Source: Gammaproteobacteria bacterium (GTDB lineage Bacteria; Pseudomonadota; Gammaproteobacteria; Pseudomonadales; Azotimanducaceae). Taken from it: a stretch of DNA of 64,000 bases. Position numbers and translations under genes: made by a program. This document shows positions 58,211 to 64,000 of this stretch, one piece after another. The notes beneath the pieces were generated by a model. That model was given only the letters and a program-made list of their open reading frames with translations. It made no database searches and was not told the origin of the DNA. The stretch spans positions 1-64,000 of the forward strand of contig QJYB01000102.1 in NCBI GenBank assembly GCA_003247835.1, written 5' to 3'. The first letter of the stretch is position 1, and each line of letters opens with the position of its first letter.

Positions 58211-59409
58211 GGGCCTTCCTCAAGCTTCAGACTGTCGGCCACCTCGACGTCGAGCTGCGCCCGCACCCCCAGGTAGTCGCGACCCGTCGACTCGGCGAGT
58301 CGGGCCACATCGTCGTGCTCCACTTTCCAGCGCTGTCCGCCGTCGGGGAGGATGGCGATCTTCACCCCGACCGTTCCCAGGCTCGTGCGCACCGAACGGC
58401 TCTCCCGGGGCAGCAGCCGTTTCTCCACATCGTGGGCGCGTACGCCGAGGGTCGTGGAGTTGGCGATCAGGATCCGCGTCAGCTTGTCGCCGTCCGCCGG
58501 ATCACAGAGCACGGAGACCTTGGTGGCCGGTCGCGCCTTCTTCATGATGATGGGTGTCAGAAACACGTCACGGGCACCCGCCGCCAGCAGCTTTTCCACC
58601 AGCGGCTGAAAGGCTTCCGCGGGCATGTCGTCGATGTTGCAGTGAATCTCGCGGTTGGTTTCGGTGAGCAGACCGTCTTCGGCGGCGTCGACGGTGCCGA
58701 GCAGGACGCGGAGCACGTTGGGAATGTCGAAATCCTTCTGGCCGACCCCGTAGCCCACCCGCTCTGCGCGGAAGCCTGCGGGTGCCCGGAAGGCGTGCAC
58801 CACCTGCCTGAGGATCGCCGCACCGGTGGGAGTGGTGGCTTCCTGATCCACGCCGTCATAGCGGCAGGGGACGCCGGTGAGGATCTCGGCGGTCGCGGGG
58901 GCCGGAACGGGCATGACGCCGTGAGCGCAGCGGACCATGCCACCGCCGAGCTCCAGGGTCCTGCAGTAGACGTGATCGACGTTCAGCGCGTCGAGGCACA
59001 GGGCGGCCGCGACGATGTCAACAATGGAATCCGTGGCGCCCACCTCGTGGAAATGGACGGCTTCGACCGGCTTGTCATGAATCTTCGCTTCCGCACGGGC
59101 GATATGGCCGAAGATGTCCAGCGCGAGCCGTTCCACCCGTTCCGGATAGCCCGCCTTGCGGACGATTCGCTCGATGTCGGCCAGATGCCGGTGGTGCTCT
59201 GGAGGTGCGATCAGCCGCACGGTGGCGCGCGTGCCGGTGATGCCGTGCTTCGCATCGCGCTGTACGTCGAGCTCGAACTCACCGGCCATGTCGAGTCGCG
59301 AAAGTCCCTGGCGCAGCATCGACTCGGAAACGCCCAGGTCGAGCATGGCGCCGATGTGCATGTCCCCGGAGATACCGCTGAAACAGTCGTAGACCAGCGT
59401 GTTCGCCAT
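58207..59409 (-). CDS. larC: LarC, nickel insertion (cyclometallase), single-frame form
   Basis: 400 residues from ATG 59409, where the family opening 'LVYDCFSGISGDMHIGAMLDLG' (in halves) begins; the open frame to 59448 adds no homology. Other LarC marks are 'FHEVGATDSIVDIVAAA', 'ATTPTGAAILRQVV' and 'NIDDMPAEAFQPLVEKLLAAGARDV' (in parts). LarC inserts Ni into the pincer using CTP. In Lactiplantibacillus the gene needs a frameshift (LarC1/LarC2); here it is one uninterrupted frame. Placed 8 bases behind the aldo/keto reductase and overlapping larB. Confidence 0.92.
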   Translation of the reverse strand: MANTLVYDCFSGISGDMHIGAMLDLGVSESMLRQGLSRLDMAGEFELDVQRDAKHGITGTRATVRLIAPPEHHRHLADIERIVRKAGYPERVERLALDIFGHIARAEAKIHDKPVEAVHFHEVGATDSIVDIVAAALCLDALNVDHVYCRTLELGGGMVRCAHGVMPVPAPATAEILTGVPCRYDGVDQEATTPTGAAILRQVVHAFRAPAGFRAERVGYGVGQKDFDIPNVLRVLLGTVDAAEDGLLTETNREIHCNIDDMPAEAFQPLVEKLLAAGARDVFLTPIIMKKARPATKVSVLCDPADGDKLTRILIANSTTLGVRAHDVEKRLLPRESRSVRTSLGTVGVKIAILPDGGQRWKVEHDDVARLAESTGRDYLGVRAQLDVEVADSLKLEEGP

Positions 59410-59417
59410 GGCGTCGA

Positions 59418-60662
59418 TCAGGCAAGCATGCGATGGGTCGGCGCGCACCAGGCCGCTACGTCCAGGCCATGGCTGCAGGCATTGCGGCAGGGCTCGCCGG
59501 AGCAGGTCAGGCAGGCGACGGCGTTGACGGTGAGCGCTGCGTACTCCCGTCGCGCGAAATCCACGTCCTGGTAGTCGGTGGCGTACATGCGCGTTCGCAG
59601 CACGTCGGCGATGGGTACGCCGTAGGGGCAGGCGCCTTCACAGTCGTTACAGGCCTGACGGCAGTAGGCCGTGCCGTTCAGCTTCGCGTACCGCATGAGG
59701 AGATCGAGATCGGTCGCGGAAACCCGGTTATCTCCGGATGCACCGACGTACTCGTCGATCTGTGACTCGCTGGTCATGGAGACGATGAGCGCACTCACGT
59801 CAGGGTTCGACAGCGTCCAGCGGAAGGCGGCCTGGGCGAACGTCGCCTCACCTGTCTCGTAAGGCCGCATGTCGTTGAGCCTGGCGCCCATCAGAGTCTT
59901 CATGGCAACCACGCCGATGTCCTTCTGCCTGGCGCGCGACAGAGCGGCGGGCAGTCCGTTCTGGGTTGCGATCCTGTCAAAGGATCGGGTGAGACTTTCA
60001 TAGAAGGCCGGATCCTGTCCGAAGTTGTAGGAAACGAGCAGCACGTCCACCAGATCATTTTCCACGGCGTGGTCGATGACGTTCACCAGACGGCCGGCGT
60101 GACCGGAAAAACCGGTGAAGCGGAGCTTGCCCTGGCGTCTTGCCAGTTCGACGAACTCGTACCATTCCGGATTTTCCAGCCGCTCGACCTCGTTGACGGC
60201 GTGGTTGAAGTAGACGTCGACGTGGTCCGTCTGCAGACGCCTGAGGCTGCCTTCGAGCGCGCGCATGATCTCGTCACGACTGTCGCCTGGCCACACCTTG
60301 GTCTTCGAGACGATGGTGACCGCGTCCCGTCGACCCTTGAGCGCCCGGCCGATCACCGTCTCCGACTCTCCGCCGGTATAACTGTCCGCGGTATCGAAGT
60401 AGTTGATCCCCTTGTCGAGGGCATGATGCACGAGATGCTCCTGCCCCGTGCGCAGGCGGCTCGACCCGAAGGAGATGTCCGAGAGGCTGATACCGGTCCG
60501 TCCGAGTCGACCCTGGCGGCGGATGACGCTTCCAGCGACGGCGGGCGCTTCGGCGCTGGTGCCGGGGCCGCCGAGCAGCGACCCGGAGACACCGAGACCC
60601 AACGCTGTGCGGCGTAAAAAGGATCGCCGATCCATCACCGCCTGGTCACTGCCGTCTGCCAT
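59418..60662 (-). CDS. Tat-exported aldo/keto reductase with C-terminal 4Fe-4S ferredoxin region
   Basis: 414 residues from ATG 60662, with a twin-arginine signal (DRRSFLRRTALGLGVSGSLL). The barrel contains 'INYFDTADSYTGGESE' (Asp and Tyr), 'TIVSKTKVWPG' (Lys) and 'VDVYFNHAVNEVE' (His), so the catalytic tetrad is complete. The last ~80 residues have two Cys clusters, 'CRQACNDCEGACPYGV' and 'CLTCSGEPCRNACSHG', of [4Fe-4S] type. Export through Tat implies folding with cofactor in the cytoplasm. It heads the operon with larC, larB, larE and might use or accompany a nickel-pincer enzyme. No other start is likely. Confidence 0.85.
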   Translation of the reverse strand: MADGSDQAVMDRRSFLRRTALGLGVSGSLLGGPGTSAEAPAVAGSVIRRQGRLGRTGISLSDISFGSSRLRTGQEHLVHHALDKGINYFDTADSYTGGESETVIGRALKGRRDAVTIVSKTKVWPGDSRDEIMRALEGSLRRLQTDHVDVYFNHAVNEVERLENPEWYEFVELARRQGKLRFTGFSGHAGRLVNVIDHAVENDLVDVLLVSYNFGQDPAFYESLTRSFDRIATQNGLPAALSRARQKDIGVVAMKTLMGARLNDMRPYETGEATFAQAAFRWTLSNPDVSALIVSMTSESQIDEYVGASGDNRVSATDLDLLMRYAKLNGTAYCRQACNDCEGACPYGVPIADVLRTRMYATDYQDVDFARREYAALTVNAVACLTCSGEPCRNACSHGLDVAAWCAPTHRMLA

Positions 60663-60724
60663 CCGCGTCTCCTCCCTGAGATTGAGGTAACCTCTGGGTC
60701 CGGAAGATAGGGAGAGAGGGTCCC

Positions 60725-61840
60725 ATGCGCAAGACGAGCGCGAATGGTGTCCGGCACGCCGGCCTTCCCGGATTGATTCTGATCGTGCTGCTCGGCAGCC
60801 CGGTCACGGTGGTCGTCGCAGAAACGGCGAAGCCCGATCCGTTGTTCCGATCCGACGAAGTGCTCGAGTTGACGCTGACGGGCGAGCTGCGGGCGCTGGC
60901 CAGGGACCGCAAGGAGGTGCCGGACGAGCGAGCCGGAACGCTGTCCTACACTGGAGAGGATGGTAAGCCAGTGACCCTGGCGGTCATGCTCGAGCCCCGT
61001 GGTAAATCCCGTCGTGACCGGGACGTGTGCACGTTTCCACCGCTCTGGGTGCACTTCGACAAGTCGGCGGTGAAAGGAACGCTCTTTGCCAAGCAGAAGC
61101 GGCTGAAGCTGGTCACTTACTGCCGTTCGCCTGAGTCGTTTCAGGACTACGTGCTCAAGGAATATCTGGCCTACCGGATCTTCAATCTGCTCTCCGATGT
61201 GAGTTTTCGGGTCAGGTTGCTCAAGGTGGCATTCGCAGAGACCGGCGGCAGCAGGGATCCGCTGGTCCGCTACGGTTTCTTCATCGAGCACAAGGACCGG
61301 CTGGCCAGGCGACTGGATGCCAGGGTGACCGAGCCGGAAGAGCGGATTTCGCCGGACAGGCTGGAAGAGGCGCAGACGTCCATTGCCGGACTGTTCCAGT
61401 TCATGGTCAGCAACACGGACTACTCCTTCATCGCGCCGCCAGTGGACGATACCTGCTGTCACAACTCCGTCCTGCTGGTCCGGCGGTCGGCCGAAGAGAC
61501 GACCGACGACGCCGACGGGGGGCCTTACCTGCCGGTGCCATACGATTTCGATCGCACCGGCTTCGTCGACCCGCCGAACGGCCAGCCCGCGGCAGAGCTC
61601 GGTCAGCGCTCCTTCCGTGATCGGGTCTACCGGGGCTTCTGCCGGGCCTCCGTCTATCTGGATGCGGCGGTCGAGAAAACGCTGGCGGAGCGCGGAGCCA
61701 TCGAAACGCTGGTCAGCACCCAGCCGGATCTGGGCGAGCGGTCCAGGGATCGTGCGCTGAAGTTTCTCGCCGGTTACTACGACCTGATGGCGGACCCGAA
61801 ACGTCGCGAGCAGGTGCTCAGGTGCCGGACCCTGCACTGA
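60725..61840 (+). CDS. Exported protein of unknown function
   Basis: 371 residues from ATG 60725 with a signal peptide (LPGLILIVLLGSPVTVVVAE). Readable blocks are 'SDEVLELTLTGELRALARDR', 'FPPLWVHFDKSAVKGTLFAKQKRLKLVTYCR' (in parts), 'YVLKEYLAYRIFNLLSDVSFRVRLLKVAF' (in parts) and 'LPVPYDFDRTGFVDPP'. This looks like an uncharacterised conserved family of exported proteins; the phrase around 'LKLVTYC..', the recurring helix and the late Asp-Phe-Asp suggest a kinase-like (CotH-type) core, which I cannot prove. Its 3' end overlaps the next, opposite gene by 23 bases. Confidence 0.65.
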   Translation: MRKTSANGVRHAGLPGLILIVLLGSPVTVVVAETAKPDPLFRSDEVLELTLTGELRALARDRKEVPDERAGTLSYTGEDGKPVTLAVMLEPRGKSRRDRDVCTFPPLWVHFDKSAVKGTLFAKQKRLKLVTYCRSPESFQDYVLKEYLAYRIFNLLSDVSFRVRLLKVAFAETGGSRDPLVRYGFFIEHKDRLARRLDARVTEPEERISPDRLEEAQTSIAGLFQFMVSNTDYSFIAPPVDDTCCHNSVLLVRRSAEETTDDADGGPYLPVPYDFDRTGFVDPPNGQPAAELGQRSFRDRVYRGFCRASVYLDAAVEKTLAERGAIETLVSTQPDLGERSRDRALKFLAGYYDLMADPKRREQVLRCRTLH

Positions 61841-62738
61841 TCCAGTCGCCCAGCAGCCGTGCAACGCGGGGGTGAATCAGGTAGCCGAGCACATCGTGGG
61901 GCTCCGAGGTGCCGTAGCGCTCGGTGAGGTTGTAGATGTGGTAGTCCTCGATGCGGCTGATGTGGCGTTCGCGCAGCATGGCCCTGAAGTCGTCTGCGAC
62001 GGTCTCGTCATGGCAGATCGGATCGTCCTCGGCCGCGACGTTGAACCAGTTCAGCAGCAGGTTCGGAAATCCGGCGGGCTGACCACCCAGCCGCCGCCGC
62101 ACGTCGTCATCTGACAGTGGTGATCCCAGCGTCACCCACGTGTGCACGCGCTGCTTTTCCGTGCTCACCAGCTGGCTGACCTCCCAGAACGCGTCGTAGC
62201 AGAACACGCTGCCGATACCGTGGGAAAGCACCATGATGTGATCGCCCCTGCGCAGGGCCTCACCGAGCGGCGTGACGATCCGGGCGCGGATGGCCGCGGC
62301 CAGGTCTGCGTTTTGCCAGTACTCCACGAGCTCGGGGTAGAAGTGCGCGAGACGACGGTTGGCGAGGCCGAGCAGCCGGCCGACCGGCGCGCTGAGATCT
62401 GCGACGAACTCCTTGAGCGGCGTCTGCCCCGGCACCGCCTCATAGCGGGCGCGGCGGAACATTTTCGCCTTGAGCGCCGCAAGCTGGGCGAACGCGTTCT
62501 CCCGATCCGCGCGATCGAGCACCGGATCGAACTTGGCGACGTCCGGATCCTTATCCGCCATGAGATCCGCGAAGTAGAGCATTTCGCTTTGAACCGTGCC
62601 GAGCTCCATCTCCCGGTCCCGAGCCAGTCCGTGCGCCAGCGCCTTGCGCCAGTAGGCCGTCAGCTCGACGGCGTCGGGCTGGACACCTCTGCCGTGCACG
62701 AGAAACAGCGTGAGCCGTCGGTCAGTCGATGGGTTCAT
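61818..62738 (-). CDS. Alpha/beta-hydrolase-like protein with degenerate nucleophile elbow
   Basis: 306 residues from ATG 62738. 'LTLFLVHGRG' is the first strand and oxyanion turn, and 'GDHIMVLSHGIGSVFCYDAF' the nucleophile strand-turn-helix. In active lipases this turn reads G-H-S-x-G; here it is S-H-G-I-G (172-176), so residue 174, the nucleophile, is Gly. The rest (late 'LGSPLSDDDVRRRLGG', 'NWFNVAAEDDPICHD' and 'YHIYNLT') keeps the fold, including an Asp. It could be a non-catalytic binding protein or use another residue. It overlaps the lipoprotein gene upstream by 17 bases and the exported gene at its 3' end. Confidence 0.7.
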   Translation of the reverse strand: MNPSTDRRLTLFLVHGRGVQPDAVELTAYWRKALAHGLARDREMELGTVQSEMLYFADLMADKDPDVAKFDPVLDRADRENAFAQLAALKAKMFRRARYEAVPGQTPLKEFVADLSAPVGRLLGLANRRLAHFYPELVEYWQNADLAAAIRARIVTPLGEALRRGDHIMVLSHGIGSVFCYDAFWEVSQLVSTEKQRVHTWVTLGSPLSDDDVRRRLGGQPAGFPNLLLNWFNVAAEDDPICHDETVADDFRAMLRERHISRIEDYHIYNLTERYGTSEPHDVLGYLIHPRVARLLGDWISAGSGT

Positions 62739-63609
62739 AGATACTCAGTACCCCCCGGGTCTTCTTTTCACCCTTGCCGTCGCCCTCGCTGGCCAGCAGC
62801 AGCCGGCCATCGGTGTCGACCTCGACGCCCTCGGCCTGCCGATGCACGTCAGGATCGAGTTTCGCGGCCGCTACGGGTGTTCCCTCCGGCGTGAATTCTA
62901 GCAGCAGGTGCTGGCGGGCAGCGACGAGCAGCAGATTTCCCGCCGATGTCACCGTGATCCCGGTGGGCTGGATCCGCTTGGGTGGCGGTCGCTCCGGAAA
63001 CTGTCCGCTCAGGAAGTCGGCGATGATGGCGGTGGGGATAGACAACGCCGGCGAAGGGTCGTAAGCGCGCTTTTCGAGATGCCAGTAGTGGATTACGACG
63101 GTGTGCCGGTCATCCGGCAGGTTCTTGCAGGCAACGAGGAGACCGGCACGGTCCGGTGCGGCGGTGAGTCCCTCCACCTCGCAGTCGAGGCCGCCGTCGT
63201 ACCGGGTGAAGGGCGCGGCGTCATCCGCCGTGATCCGGGTTTCGTAGAGCACGCCGTGACTCGTCACCAGGAACAGGCGTTCACCGAGTGTCGCTATCCC
63301 CTCGAAGTCGTCACGGACGTCATCGGCCAGGGTCAGGATCGGCTCGATGGACGGTGCGAGATAGTCGATTTCGAAGACCACGCCACGCTCGTCGTTGTGC
63401 GCGAAGACCCGACCCGGTGCAGCACTGGCCAGTCCGGATACCTCGCGCAGCGGTTTCGGCAGACCCAGATGTGTCACGTGATCCGAGTCGTACCAGTGTC
63501 CGGCGACGTGAAAGCGGTTCCCGGATGCATCACTGCAGGCCGTGAGCAGCAGGGAGAGCCAGACCAGGCTCAGCGCGGTCGGGCGAAGCGGTCCGATGCG
63601 AACGATCAT
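62722..63609 (-). CDS. SdiA-regulated-type lipoprotein with beta-propeller-like repeats
   Basis: 295 residues from ATG 63609 with a lipobox (LSLLLTAC) near residue 25. The mature part has beta-strand repeats such as 'LREVSGLASAAPGRVFAHND', 'DDFEGIATLGERLFLVTSHG', 'GLDCEVEGLTAAPDRAGLLVACKN' (in parts), 'QPTGITVTSAGNLLLVAAR' and 'QAEGVEVDTDGRLLLASEGDG' (in halves), the SdiA-regulated/esterase-like phytase propeller pattern. It should be a membrane-anchored periplasmic protein. It lies four bases behind the DUF4956 gene and overlaps the hydrolase-like gene, so the three are co-transcribed. Confidence 0.8.
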   Translation of the reverse strand: MIVRIGPLRPTALSLVWLSLLLTACSDASGNRFHVAGHWYDSDHVTHLGLPKPLREVSGLASAAPGRVFAHNDERGVVFEIDYLAPSIEPILTLADDVRDDFEGIATLGERLFLVTSHGVLYETRITADDAAPFTRYDGGLDCEVEGLTAAPDRAGLLVACKNLPDDRHTVVIHYWHLEKRAYDPSPALSIPTAIIADFLSGQFPERPPPKRIQPTGITVTSAGNLLLVAARQHLLLEFTPEGTPVAAAKLDPDVHRQAEGVEVDTDGRLLLASEGDGKGEKKTRGVLSIYEPID

Positions 63610-63613
63610 CGAC

Positions 63614-64000
63614 TCAGGGCTGGTCGTCGTCGTTCTCGTAGTCCCGACCGGTGAGAAACGAGTAGAACGCTGAGTTGAGGTTGCGCCCGTAGTCCAGACG
63701 CCAGAGCAGCAGGGTGGCGTAGACGAACGCCACGCTGGTGAGCAGGGAGACGCCGATGGCGGCAATGCCCGCGCCAAGGCCGATGGTGATGGCGGCGAAC
63801 ACGTACAGTGTGTGCGCCGGATCCGTGAGCGTGAAGCGGAACCTGACGGCGGCGACGATACCTGCGAGGCTGAATGCCAGCGGTATGCTGTTCTGCACGA
63901 TGTTGGCGATGCCGGCGACGATGATGGGCAGCAGCAGCATGGTCTGGGCGAAGGAACGATTGATCTCGCTGTCCCGGGTGGTGATGAAGTAAACCCAGGA
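63614..64000 (-). CDS. DUF4956-family membrane protein, 5' end beyond window
   Basis: The frame runs without interruption to the right edge (64000), so only the C-terminal ~128 residues are visible; the ATG at 63940 is internal. Three or four hydrophobic helices are present, with 'NSIPLAFSLAGIVAAVRFRFTLTDPAHTLYVF' (in parts) and 'FVYATLLLWRLDYGRN', the DUF4956 core. These are inner-membrane proteins of unknown function, often linked to polyphosphate (VTC-like) domains or CotH proteins. The tail is acidic (DYENDDDQP). It heads an operon with the lipoprotein (4 bases) and hydrolase-like genes. Confidence 0.85.
   Translation of the reverse strand, partial: SWVYFITTRDSEINRSFAQTMLLLPIIVAGIANIVQNSIPLAFSLAGIVAAVRFRFTLTDPAHTLYVFAAITIGLGAGIAAIGVSLLTSVAFVYATLLLWRLDYGRNLNSAFYSFLTGRDYENDDDQP

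Overview
The window is about 64 kb of high-GC DNA, densely packed with genes on both strands, with short intergenic gaps and many 1-20 bp overlaps. It holds about 57 protein genes. I saw no tRNA or rRNA genes, no insertion sequence, no phage module and no CRISPR array. The gene content points to a free-living aerobic pseudomonad-like proteobacterium, most likely a gammaproteobacterium that oxidises hydrocarbons or lipids. The clues are CYP153-type P450s with adrenodoxin-type ferredoxins, many CaiB/BaiF CoA-transferases, acyl-CoA dehydrogenases, a class II ribonucleotide reductase split into NrdJa and NrdJb as in Pseudomonas, and a classical outer-membrane autotransporter. The taxon is inference only.

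Layout. 1-1261: tail of an unknown gene, a small membrane protein and two coupled hotdog thioesterases. 1444-12333: a giant glycine-rich autotransporter of about 3,629 residues with some 45 copies of an 'AQSVGGGGG' repeat and a C-terminal barrel. 12353-18317: CoA-activated substrate catabolism (two CaiB/BaiF transferases, a paired acyl-CoA dehydrogenase, a GST and a globin-like protein). 18405-22445: an SCP2-alpha/beta hydrolase fusion, an M28 peptidase-like protein, an endonuclease/phosphatase-fold protein and an SRPBCC protein. 22467-31337, all on the minus strand: CBS protein, P-type ATPase, GPH-type transporter, a third CaiB/BaiF, an M81 (MlrC-like) hydrolase and an MscS channel. 31453-43489: the oxidation region, with two CYP153 P450s, a ferredoxin, a fourth CaiB/BaiF, four exported proteins of poorly known families (one with CxxCH), a TauD-type dioxygenase, an aldehyde dehydrogenase and a lipoprotein amidohydrolase. 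43490-50810: a WYL regulator with a matched pair of palindromic sites upstream, an outer-membrane protein, an ArsB/NhaD-type transporter, nrdJa/nrdJb and an aldo/keto reductase. 50911-56473: a second CoA-thioester module (a thiolase-like protein lacking the nucleophilic Cys, a DUF35 partner, a PhyH dioxygenase, two MaoC/FAS1-like hotdog halves, a second ferredoxin and a thioesterase), plus DinB and PHP proteins and a 29-residue membrane peptide. 56625-60662: a four-gene minus-strand operon of a Tat-exported Fe-S aldo/keto reductase followed by larC, larB and larE, the nickel-pincer cofactor pathway, with no larA in view. 60725-64000: an exported protein of unknown function, a hydrolase-like protein with a degenerate nucleophile elbow, a lipoprotein and a truncated DUF4956 gene.

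How it fits together (inference). CYP153 with ferredoxin would hydroxylate alkyl chains, the aldehyde dehydrogenase would take the aldehyde to the acid, CaiB/BaiF enzymes would transfer CoA, and the acyl-CoA dehydrogenase pair, MaoC-like pair and thiolase-like/DUF35 pair would shorten the side chain, with several thioesterases recycling CoA. The composition resembles steroid or branched side-chain degradation modules of actinobacteria, but no substrate can be proved from sequence alone. The best leads for follow-up are the giant autotransporter, the Cys-less thiolase/DUF35/PhyH module, the lar operon without larA, the twin operators of the WYL regulator and the cluster of exported orphan proteins at 34025-36952.
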